A stretch of 35,670 nucleotides of DNA, taken from contig WTXI01000351.1 of the NCBI GenBank assembly GCA_022376515.1, positions 1 through 35,670 of the forward strand, read 5' to 3'. Positions 1-10,232 of this stretch are shown here, piece by piece; the first letter of the stretch is position 1, and every line of letters starts with the position of its first letter. A program made the translations under genes and the position numbers. The stretch comes from Lactifluus volemus (taxonomy: Eukaryota > Basidiomycota > Agaricomycetes > Russulales > Russulaceae). The notes under the pieces are model-generated. The model did not search any database. It was not told the DNA's origin and was given only the letters and a program-made list of their open reading frames with translations.

Positions 1-237
1 TGTCGTTCGTATGCCCGAGCAGCCTGAAGTAGAAGTTTGAGAGATGCAAGATGTTTTGAAAATGGAGGAGATGGAACCTCGTAGGATGCAGCACCGGCAA
101 TGAGCTCGTGGGAGAGCGAAGCCTGGTGCGGTTCCGCGTTCTGATACTGTACATAGAGACTTGAGTCATGGCAAGAGGGTGCAAGAGGGTGCACGTACGT
201 TGTTGTAGTCGTCGTTGCAGGAATCGAACCACGTCAT
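1..237 (-). CDS. CipC/DUF3759-like protein, 5' part (cut by window edge)
   Basis: Start codon at 237-235. Seen: exon 1 199-237, intron 147-198 (GTACGT...CAG), exon 2 78-146, intron 24-77 (GTTCCA...CAG), exon 3 from 23 and running off the window. Both introns are phase 0 and about 50 bp. The spliced product begins MTWFDSCNDDYNN and continues with SHELIAGAASYE followed by AARAYE. Known: a tryptophan-phenylalanine-aspartate start and an H-E-x-I-A-G-A-A-S-Y-E block are the hallmark of the small fungal CipC family (DUF3759), first described as concanamycin-induced protein C and often seen as an abundant stress or host-response protein. Its biochemical role is not known. About 43 residues are visible of a family that usually has roughly 100-150. 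Nothing upstream identifies a promoter. The family call rests on recognised motifs, not on a search. Confidence 0.82.
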
Positions 238-2416
238 GATTATGTATGCAAATGTAGGGAGATGACTGAGCTTAGCACTCTGTTGCACAAAGGGGGAGTT
301 AGGCCGGTTTTTATAATCTTTTGGCCCACCCTAGATTCCATATCGGTTCATAGCTCTCGATCATCGGATAATCCAATTTAGGACTCGCCGTGGGATTTGA
401 GAATACTAAATATACCTTGACCCCTGTACGCCGTCCATTTGGGTAAAGAACATTCGGTACTTACCACCACGAAACTTGAAATGTACGGAATAATGCACCA
501 TGCATTTCACGGACGACTGTTGGGGTCGGTCACCGGTTTAGACTTGTCACGCACGCGCAAAGGGTCACCTGCCCCAAAACGTTAAGGCCGCTCCGAGGGT
601 ACACCATCCATCTGAGATGATATATCGATTGATGCTACAAATCCAGGGTGTTAAACCCTGTTCCTAGGCTTTCCCTTTAAGCTGAGCCCAGATAAATTTC
701 ATCAGACGACGATCGAACAGAAGAGCTTCATATGCGTTGGTCTAGAGTTGCTTTTGATCAAAGAAGGAATCAAAGAAGGTACAGAACAAGGGTAGTTACA
801 TTTTGGCCACAACAAGTGGGAGCATCGGATTTAGACACAACTGGTAAGGCCTTAGGTCTCAGTCTTCCCGCTGAATGTAAAGGTATCCACTTGCGGATGG
901 TCTCAGTGTATATGCGGAACCATTCGGTGGCGGGCGATGGTCGTGGAATGTGGCGGGACAGGGTCAGTTGATGGCAAATGACAAATCAGACCACCTAACT
1001 CAAATAGGCGATCACGTAACACTTTTGAGAAATCGACGTCGGTTGGGGTCGATGATACCGCAAGTGACGCAGATTCATTCCTGTGGCGTTGATGTTGGGG
1101 TGTCGTGCTGCACCACGGCGTAACTGCTTGTCCTTACAAAGGAACACCCCCTTAGTTATGAGGTGATTGGACCTAGCACGGGTTCGGTGGCGGAGCACAA
1201 CTATCGCCCCCGTGATCATACCCGACCTTTTTTAACAACTGCTTTCACGATCGGGATAATGTAGCAAGTCAACGCACGTTTCTCGCGCCACTCCACGTTC
1301 CACCCTCGGCACCTCCTTTTCGGCACCAGGGCTTGTCCATGATCCAAACTGATCCAAATCCTATGTTATTATATTTTTCTGACCTCATGCTGCAGTTGTT
1401 GTCTTTTTTTTTTTTTTTTTTAATCAGCATTTATATCCCGCAACATGTGACTATGACAAAGACGCGGTCCCTATGGGTACAGGAATGGATCAGGCGGCGG
1501 GGGGAGTGTGGGTGAGGTATAACGTTGGGCTGGACGGAAGGATGGCTGTTTTGGGGGCGGGGAAGGGAGTAGAGAGTGGGTACTATCTACAGTGAGAAGG
1601 TGTACAATCTATCTAAGGGGACATCATCCCCTGCAGTTGTTGTCCCTTTATATGGAACTAGGCGAACAAAGAGACCCGGTCCGGGACCTAACCAAGCAAG
1701 GAAGCTGTGATGAGACACGATGTACATTGTCCAGCAGTCTTCACAGGTTTATAACTTATCATGTGAGCTTTGGACCACGTGCTGTCTGTCTCACACCACA
1801 TCAGAGCCCCCTTTCTGTCTGCTTGTCTCAGTTCTGATGCTTCTTCTCCGACCTTTAGGCCATCGCCTTCGTGTCTGTCTTACTCCGGTATGCTTGCATT
1901 CTCGTTCTCGCTCTGAATTGTTTTGTTCGGACCCCTTTAAGTTCTCCTCTCATCAAACCGTCTCCGCCATCCCCGACCAACCCTCTCGTGTTCATCTAAT
2001 TCTTCATCTCTGCGACCAGTCCCTTTGTTCCCTCTTCGAAACGTGGATGCCAGGGTTCTACTCAGAGGACGAGTAATCTCGATAGCGGCCGAACAAATGT
2101 TTTATCAAAGGGCTAACCCATTCGATCATGTCTAAACGTCGTCTCCCGAGAATGCATGTATGTCTTGGATGTACATACACCTATGTAGTACAAAACAACT
2201 CTATAACCGCAAGTGATAATATGAATGTCCGGAATAAAGCAGAGAAACTCATTATACATTATGCAGTGCACAATGTGCCGATGAAGTCCGAATATGGAGA
2301 AACGGCGGATGCCCAGCAGTCCGCCACCATTGTTCATCATTTGCAATCTGGCACAATACTCAATGTACGACCCGTGGATCAGGTTCTTCGTATCTCGGAG
2401 TTGTAGTCCACCTCGT
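238..2416. other. Gene-free stretch, 2.2 kb
   Basis: No reading frame here has recognisable protein motifs or a convincing exon chain. It would contain the promoter of the CipC-like gene on the left and the 3' region of the minus-strand peptidase on the right. It holds an 18-base T run (1404-1421). A 14-base word, CTGCAGTTGTTGTC, occurs at about 1390 and again at about 1633, with looser similarity downstream of each, which suggests an old decayed duplication. Confidence 0.6.
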
Positions 2417-4337
2417 CTACCGGGCAGTGTGTAGGTCGCCGATTGGTGTGCTCCTCGTCGGTCTCTCGACCGCGGTGGGCGTGGCCTCGGTACGAAGATC
2501 AGATGTTGTAAGCTCCACCTGGTATCCTTGAACTAGGTGTGTTTCACCTTGAGGCGCGGCATGGTGAAGAGGATAGTACGTTGCGTAGCCATATGAGACT
2601 CCCGTATCAACCGCGGAGAAATCGGGGCCGGGGTGAAGGAGGCGGCGGCTTCGTCGGTGTCTAACAGTGAGATATCCCCCGACAGCGACAGTCAGCAGGA
2701 AAATGCTCCCAGCCACAACACCGACGATTACGATCAACTCATGTTGCCGATCAGAAGTGCTCGTGACGTCGTCGGTATTACTGGAGGGCGTAGAGGTGTC
2801 AAACCTCTGTACGCCAGTCGTGTCTGTGCCCCCAAGGCGAGTGCTAACAAAATCCAGGTGAGCGACAGTGAGGTCAGTAGTTGACAACAACTGCGCGTAT
2901 GGGTGTGTCTTTGTTTTGGTATGACCGACATAGTCACCGTAATTTATGAGTAGGTAAGCATTGCGTACTGCAACAAGGGCTTAGAACGATGACGCCCGGA
3001 GCGGACATGTGATGATATTACATACGGAATGTCATACCAAGTATCATGTCATAGTCTGGCGCGGCGCCGGTCGTGATTGGCTGAAACTGAGAACAGTAAG
3101 GTTATGCCCACAAGTACCGTAGAGGTGGATACGCACTGCACCGACACAGGTTTGATTCTCCGAGGTCGTCAAGGCAAAGTTCATGTCCAGCGGATGGATT
3201 GGGAACGACTTGTTGCCGAATAAAATAGTAGAATTGATTTCCCTATCACAAGGCAATGTCCAGATTGGACCCGTTTCTGAGAGATTTTGGACCTGAGCTC
3301 CGGGAACGCGGGAATACATCGCATCAGAGACCTTTCTGAAGGATGCATCGATTAGACGGCGTGGTTGTTTCTAGCTAAGCTGAGCGCACTTTGGAACCTG
3401 GTTGAAAGTAAATCCAGTATCAAAGACCGCTGTCAGGCGCGAAGAATTTTGGGTGCCTGAAACTTTAGTGGAAACTGCTATCGGTTGTCCATCCGGACCG
3501 AGGATACCATTCGGATCGAGGAGAACCTGCCAATGCTGGTAACTCGATTGCGATGACGGGACAGTCTTCACAGTAAGCTTGGGTTGGCTTGTGATATCCT
3601 CCAAACCTGGAACGATGTCGGAAACAGTTATTTCGCCCGGGTATTGTTGAGTGGAATCGTTTGAACGCGAGAGGAGGACGGTAAAGATATTGGGAGTGGA
3701 TGGGTCCTGGCGGAAGATGCGGTCAAGCACAGTGTCGCCCTTAGGTTGACCTTTGAGGGCGTTATGAATGTTTGAACCGACGCTTGGACCGAGGCCAATG
3801 AGTCCTTGACCTTCAGGGTAGAAGGAGGAGGGTTGGGTCTGAACTAGAGGACGTGTAAGTGCACGGCAGAAGAACGCGACAGGTGCAAAACATACTGAAG
3901 GCCTGATCCGGGACAACCAAATCGAGGAATGTCAACTGAGCGGTCTTCACGGGACCAGAGATGGAACCGATGGCATATTGAACGCTGGTAGAAAGGCCAG
4001 TATGGCTCGAGTGAAGAACATTTCCCGCGACCCACAAATCGGAACTAGTGATGAGATGAGATAGAAAGAGGGAGGAGGTAAGGGTCGCTTGCCTGCCAGT
4101 GTCAATGCTGACCGAAAAGGGTTTTTCTCCAAGCGTAATATTAGTAAAATATTGCAAATTCTGAATATCGTCAAGACCAGATATATGTCCTCGCTTATTT
4201 AGATAGGGTGTATGTCGATGTCCGCGGATATTTAAACGAAGGGCATTAACGCATAAGAGAAAGACAGGAATAAGGGTGACGATCATAACGGTATGTAAAG
4301 GCTTTCGAGCAGCACAATGTTGAAGAAAATCAGCCAT
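2417..4337 (-). CDS. Membrane-anchored pepsin-like aspartic peptidase (A1), minus-strand copy
   Basis: Six exons: 4093-4337, 3896-4044, 3390-3843, 3137-3335, 3026-3080, 2417-2967, giving 550 residues. Intron 1 (4045-4092) has a GC donor; the other four are GT-AG. Splicing intron 1 rebuilds the catalytic D79-T-G-S-S-D-L-W. The second catalytic motif is D273-T-G in AVFDTGFTFNQVP. A GPIWTLPCD segment, a DYDMILGM segment and a final exon follow. The C-terminus has a Ser/Thr-rich stalk, one membrane helix (about 445-469) and a basic cytosolic tail, so the catalytic domain is predicted to face the cell exterior or a secretory compartment. Two starts are possible: 4337, or the in-frame ATG at 4286, which gives a cleaner signal peptide. 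A GTAAGT donor lies just upstream at 4350-4345 and may mark a 5' UTR intron. The protein is closely related to its divergent neighbour. Confidence 0.92.
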
Positions 4338-4448
4338 TGCATTGACTTACCTAACCTAACTTTGATCACGTTAGCAACAGAGTTTGTTTTTAAAAAAAAT
4401 CAATTTATGTCGCCGTTGCTGTCGACCTAGAGTCCAATACCCCATACC
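4338..4448. promoter_or_regulatory. Shared promoter region of the divergent peptidase pair
   Basis: Only 111 bp separate the two divergent start codons (162 bp if the minus-strand gene starts at 4286). Both core promoters must therefore lie here or extend into the neighbour. An A/T-rich tract (about 4381-4408) lies roughly in the middle. No individual factor site can be named. Co-regulation of the pair is inferred from the geometry. Confidence 0.5.
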
Positions 4449-6288
4449 ATGCGACCACAACTCGGTCTCCTACCCCTCTTTTGTCTCATACTAGTGCATC
4501 TTACCGCTGCCCTCAAAATCCCTTTTCGTGGCTTCCGAAGAGATACTGTCCATCTTTCTAAACGCAATAGCCTCACAGGTGTCCCTATTGAGAATGGGGG
4601 CAACGTACTTTACGCCGCAAACATTACCCTTGGCGGTACCGGCTTCCTCGTCGTCCTTGATACTGGCAGGCACGTCTATATTCATTCGTCGTCAAATTTA
4701 TTCCTCATATCATTTCAGCTCGGACCTCTGGGTAGCGGGCAATGTTCCCGGCGCTCAAAACACAGGAAAATCGGCCAATGTCGCGTATGCTGTCGGTAAA
4801 GCCCAAGGTACTACGCGTTTTGTTCTACAATGGTTCCCTGTCTAATGGAAATCTGTAGGCAACATCAACCTGGCTACGCTCACATTCGATAATTACACCG
4901 TGGATCAGCAGGCTTTCAGTAATTCTTTCCATGGCAACCTGTTATCCGACATCTGACCATGTGATGTTTTCTAGTCCTTGTCGAAGACACCAGCACATTT
5001 TCTCCTGCCCTCGCCCAAAATGGTTTTCAAGGTCTCATGGGCCTCGGTTTCGATTCTGGTTCCATTGTCCGGGGTACCGTTGGGAGCTCCGCCGGGGATA
5101 CGCCGCTATCCCGCATCTTTCAGCTGAACAAGACTACCCAAAACTTCATCTCATTCCAACTTGAGAGAGCAAACGATCCCTCGGACCCGATTACTGGCCA
5201 AATAACTGTGTCCGAGTTCATTTCTGGCAACGAGAGTGTCGCATCGCAGCCAAAGCTTTCCGTCAAAGACGTCGCCTTTCTGGACTCTTCGAGCCAGCAC
5301 TGGGCGGTCCTTTCAGACAATAATGCCGTCATTGGGCCCGATGGGAATGTCATTTCGATCGAGTCCATTGTGCCTCACGTTAAAGACGGGAAGCTGGTCG
5401 CTGTCTTGGATTCCGGTTTCACATGGTCACAAGTGCCACGCAAGATGTCCGATGCGATTTACGGACGTGTCCAGGGCGCCAGCTACGACGTGAATAATGG
5501 TGTTTGGATGGTCCCTTGTGACCAGATGCTAAACATCTCGTTCACTTTCGGTGGTGTTACCATCCCCATTCACCCCCTTGATGCTGTCAGCGGTGACTTC
5601 CGTTCGGGTAACCTCTGTGCCGGCGCGGTTAGTATTCTATCCTGCGCGTAACATTGTGATGTTATTGAGGAGCATATCCACCGCAGTTCCAACCCATTTC
5701 GACCGCCTTTAGTGTGTTTGGAAATTATGACATGATTCTGGGCATGTCCTTCCGTAAGCGTCAAGTGATCTTTGGGTCACGGTGACTTCATGCCTTATTT
5801 TCTGTTTCTGTATAGTGCGCAACGTTTACTCAGTCTTTGATTATGGGAATTTCGTCGAGGATTCGTCAAATGATCGAGGCGATCCCTACGTTCAGCTCCT
5901 TCCTCTGACCAACCCCACCACTGCGCACGCAGACTTTGTTCAGGTTCGTCTGAATGGCCAAGACACGACTAGCTCTTCCTCGAAAGCGCTTCTTCCCGCC
6001 TCGCAAGAATCGCACTCCCCCATTTCGGCTGCCGAGAAGAAACAGCACGTCATCGGCGCCGTCGCACGCAACTGGCCGTACATCCTCTTTGGTTCTATCC
6101 TCTTCGTTCTCCTCGTCACAGGTTGTTGCATATACGCATGTTGCCATCGCAAGCGCCGCAGCAGCGGTGCCAACCGGACTGGCAAGATCCCGTATCAGGC
6201 GATTCAGGAACCGGCCCCACCACCGATGCACCTGCAGCCTATGAACAGTGGGACATCGTACGCCGACCCGTATCGTCCTCGTGCCTAA
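4449..6288 (+). CDS. Membrane-anchored pepsin-like aspartic peptidase (A1), plus-strand copy
   Basis: Six exons: 4449-4669, 4719-4807, 4859-4918, 4975-5627, 5687-5753, 5816-6288, giving 520 residues. Intron 1 (4670-4718) begins GCACGT, a GC donor, and splicing it rebuilds D71-T-G-S-S-D-L-W. The second catalytic motif is D269-S-G in AVLDSGFTWSQVP; Ser in place of Thr is normal in A1 lobes. A signal peptide precedes ALKIPFRG, which matches the paralogue's ALRLNIRG and probably marks the mature end. A Ser-rich linker leads to one membrane helix (about 450-473, WPYILFGSILFVLLV then CCIYACC) and a basic, proline-rich tail. Order of segments and length agree with the minus-strand copy. The intron at 4808-4858 has no counterpart there, and the paralogue's intron 3336-3389 is absent here. 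Substrate is not predictable. Confidence 0.94.
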
Positions 6289-8471
6289 GAGAGGCTTGTC
6301 CCTGGATTCTAGACGAGATTGTACTTATGGGCGTCTTCGGGAAACGAGGACGCCAGGTAGATAGTTGGCTCGATCAATCGCACCCACATTTACCCTCATT
6401 AACTAGTATATATTAAAACACTCATGAAGCTACTATTATTGTCACTGACATTGGATCATTGCTGTCTTACACACCCAATACCCACTAAATCTATTGCCAC
6501 CATCTCTCGATTCATTTTCCATGGCGCGCTTCCGTGGCCGTGCCAGTTCGGATGATCTGGGAACAACCTATACAACTGAGGTGTGCACACTGAAGCAGGT
6601 GTCCTTGCTTTCGTTTCCTGGTGCCTTCGCAGATAACCCTCGAGCCCTTGGTATTCTACTGCTGCCAAGGCGCGGAATGCCGTTAACGCTACGCGGCGTA
6701 ACCCGACATCATGTCCGATCTTCCGACTGCCGTACCGCTTGACGCCCCCCATTTGCGTTGTCAGATCACTTTTTCGAGACTGCCGCCAAGGGGTAGCAAC
6801 GGAATCCGTTGTGCGTGAACTCCTACATGAGTGTGGATTGCATGCAAGAACTCCAAGTATGGGGCAGTATTCTCTTAGTGAGAGACTGGATATCAATCAT
6901 CATATCAGAGTTTTCCGGGTAAAAGTCGCACGTGTTCTTCGCTATGACAACCGCGATAAGGTAGCCGTCCACCGTAAGATAGCTTTAGATGGACGTTGAT
7001 GGGATGAATGATCAACTTTGGGATTGCACCGTTTTGGGCTTCACTATGTGAATGTATTTTCTTGATAGCGTGATCCGAGCACTGGCCGGAACATCCACAG
7101 TCACAAGGGCAACAGGAGCGAGGGGCGTGGGTCAAGGTAAAGTACCATAAACCCGGGTACCTGCAACACTGGCATTTGTGCTAGCCGCCATGTAAAGTTA
7201 CGCGCCCCACCAAACGTTCCAAAACGACGGACGCGAGAAATGAGTCAGAAATTGAAAAAAAAAAGGTCAACTCGGTGAGAAAGTATTCGGGCTTTGCGTT
7301 TCGGATTCGGACTCCTCGCTCCGTTACCCAGTCGTCTCGCATGTGGATGGTCCCGAGTGCCAAGGATCGCTGGATTAGCAACTTCGACGATGTATGAATT
7401 GATGGGGGGTACGGGGATGGACCACCAAGATGAGAGTGGACTCGCGTATCCAGAATTATAATTTTGTGTTAACGATTAACCGGATGATCTGCCCCGTGGG
7501 AAAATAGTCACCTTGAACGAGTGATGAACTCGGGTTCAATCCCCCAGAGAAAGAGACTTGGCAATTAGGCTTTGAGACTCCTTCTCAACGTCGTTGAGAG
7601 TTGTTGCCGAGCCTGAGCCTGAGCCTGAGCTGGGGTTCGCTGGCAGAGCGCTAAGCGGGCGCTATTTTTGGATTTGGTGGTTGCCCCCCTTCCCTCACGA
7701 CCACTACAGGGCTGTTTTCACTGCCATCACCAACGCACTCGGCCACTGGCATTACTCTGACCCACTGACCACGCCACCTACCAAGAGAGTTGCGTGTATC
7801 TAGACCCGGTTACGATGTTTAAAGGGGGCGTCCTCAACTCATTTCCGTCATGGTAAGTTGAACTTTTTTTTCCCTCGTTCTCTAACTTTGTATTGAAATC
7901 CGCAAGGACATCTCTGTTCGGTTCGAGAAAACAAGGATAAGCGACACATCATCCCTGGAATCCGCCACTTTCACTTTGTTTCTCCCTTCCCTCGCTTCGT
8001 ACTTGCCGAATTGCCAGCACAAGCAATTTTGGGGCCAACCCGCTAACATCCGGACCCACACGAGTTAACCCCCCTGCGCCAACTCGATGGATCGTGCCAA
8101 TGGCGCTGCAGCGTGTGAAGTGCCGTTAATGAGCCAGATCTGATAGATCTGATCGGACGGCGTCCAACTCTTTTGAGACCACTTGAATGGGCGTCTGTTT
8201 ACAAAACCGGGAGCTAGGCCCTCATGGCGTGCCAATGTGCCCCATATGGATCGCCAAATCGTCAGATGCAGATGCGGGATCGGAAATTTACGATTTCGAC
8301 CGCTTGTGCCATTCGGGACGCATGTAGGAGTCTCGAGAGAACGGCGAGGGTTTAGGGATATAACTATCGGAGGGTTATAAGTACACAGGATGGTGACTTT
8401 CCCTTCGCGTTCCTTCTCCGCCAACAAGCAATTCAGCCACACCAGCTTTTAGCTCACAGGATCACACCCCA
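6289..8471. other. Gene-free stretch, 2.2 kb
   Basis: It contains the 3' region of the plus-strand peptidase and the upstream region of the zinc-finger gene. Overlapping open frames on both strands between about 6456 and 7135 carry no recognisable motif, and the longest lacks an ATG start. A short hexamer microsatellite (GAGCCT, about 7610-7630) encodes a Glu-Pro run in one frame. TATA-like words (TATAAC about 8359, TTATAA 8375-8380) lie roughly 90-110 bp before the zinc-finger start codon. Confidence 0.55.
8375..8380 (+). promoter_or_regulatory. TATA-like element upstream of the zinc-finger gene
   Basis: TTATAA lies 91 bp before the ATG at 8472, a plausible distance for a fungal TATA element followed by a short 5' UTR. 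There is no direct evidence of use. Confidence 0.3.
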
Positions 8472-9777
8472 ATGGTAAGCTCATACTTTCCATACTCCCT
8501 GTGCTGGTAATAGTCATTCACCCTTGCGTCAAGTTCCAAGTATGTTCCCCAGAGACAACCTTTTCCGATCCAACCCTCATCCTATGCCCCCACTTTAGAG
8601 AACCTCTTCCATTCCTATGTATTTAAATTTTGAAGCGACTCGAGCTTCGGGAGGACCATCCACACAAGTAATGACATCCTTGTTCCGGGTTCCTTTGCCT
8701 TATCCATATTTTTTTCAACTTAGCCCGTCGCCATTCCATGGGATGGACGACCTCATAATCAGCACCCTGGTTCGACTTACCATGCATCGGCCCCACCGGC
8801 ACAAGCAAGCAGTGCTCAGGCACATTTTCACCGCCAAATCGGGGGTCGCTTGAATACCACCGCTCTATATCCATACCCGCAGGTCGCAGCAGAGAGGTTC
8901 CCCGAACATCAGCGAAACGGGGGAGCTAGCGTGCACTACAACCGTGTTCCTCCGATCAATCCGGCGCCGTTTTACCCACCTCGTAGCGGGGGATCAAATG
9001 GAATGTCGATCCCCCAGAATCATTCCGTACGTCGAGATCTTTTTAGATGTATTAGTATCCACTTACCAAAATTTCTCATCCTCAGACGGCCGGCGACCAT
9101 AGATCAGAAGACCGGGGGCAATGGGTGTATTCGGCCCAGCCGTCCAACCAATACATGGCTGGTTGGCATACCCATCCGTCCCTTTCGACTACTGACACCG
9201 CTGTCTATGGCCGCGAACGAAACTGGCAGGGGGCCACACTTCCACAGAATCCACCCATTCAACAGGTACTCTCCTCTCTTTAATGTATTTAGGTTCCAAC
9301 ATTCACCTTTTATTTTTTTTTGACTAGGAGCTTTCAACCCCAGCCGGTGCTGTGCCTCTCACCCCGTCAAGGGACCCCGGACATGCTCCCCCCGTGTACC
9401 ACGAAATCGCACTTGGTATGGAAGACCCGGATGGGATAGGGCGTTGCCCGATCCCTGGATGCAAAACAAAGCAGAGTGGGAGCAGAAGACAAGAGTTTGA
9501 GCGTCATGTCCGGGAACACTTGACCCACTCTTGGTACTGTCCGCGAGCTGGCTGTGGATGGAGGGGCCATCGCAATTACCTCCTGCAGGATCACTGGCGA
9601 AAGAGGCATCAAGATGTGGATCCCCCGTCTGGGGAGTTTTTGATCTTTGATCCAAGAGGGTTGGTCAGGCAACTCATTAACGGAGAGACCAATATCGCGC
9701 AAGCCAATCGCGAGGCAAACAAGTTGGTCCGAGAAAGGGCAATTCAATTGGGGAAGCAAGACTTGTGGGTTGTATGA
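8472..9777 (+). CDS. C2H2 zinc-finger protein with disordered N-terminus
   Basis: Model: ATG 8472-8474, micro-exon 8534-8539 (optional), 8599-8667, 8724-9026, 9086-9265, 9328-9777, all phase-0 junctions, giving 336 residues (334 without the micro-exon). Residues 1-215 are rich in Pro, Gln, Ser, His and Tyr and look disordered, as in many fungal transcription factors. Finger 1 is C227-x4-C232 with H247 and H251. Finger 2 is C258-x4-C263 with H276 and H281. A conserved tail follows (about 282-336, ending KQDLWVV). The role is inferred as nucleic-acid binding in the nucleus. An in-frame ATG at 8617 is an alternative start that would need no intron in the first 140 bp. The last exon from about 9416 is duplicated at 22112-22467, where it forms the end of an F-box gene. 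Element copy A begins 455 bp downstream. Confidence 0.8.
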
Positions 9778-10232
9778 AGGAGAGCTGAAGTCAGAGAGTG
9801 TGTGTGTGTGGATCTGTGCCCTGTTTCATATTATCGTTGTCACCGTGGGCTGATTGCAGGTCAATATCTTTGCGCGAGTATTACCGTCTCCAAAAGTTTC
9901 TGTATGATGTATATAATCATGGACAATACAGGTTGACGTCCTGGCCGCGAGGGGACATTCATGTCGATGTGGTGCTCAGTACTCAAAATTCAACGTAAAC
10001 TGTCGCGCCTCTATCTATGCTCCGCTTGTCATCACGTCGTCTGAATAGTCCGGAGCCAATATTAGGCACACACGCACCGAAGCAGATTGGAGCGTGTGAT
10101 AGAGTTCGTGTAAAATGGAAGAACTTAACGACCTAACTTGTCAACCTTTAAGGTCAAATTTGGCTCTGGGAATTATCTGAGAACCTACTATAACACAGGT
10201 GGGACTAGTAGTCTAACATGTCTAAACCGAAA

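Noticed and set aside
212..237. tRNA-like B-box (GGTTCGATTCC on the minus strand)
   Set aside because: The T stem does not pair and no acceptor stem is present. The word is the start of the CipC-like coding sequence (codons for W-F-D-S).
6456..6896. 146-codon open frame on the minus strand
   Set aside because: It begins with TTG rather than ATG, has no domain-like pattern, and overlaps equally long frames on the other strand.
7525..7560. tRNA T-loop-like GGGTTCAATCCCC
   Set aside because: The T stem has a mismatch and no matching acceptor or D arm exists upstream.
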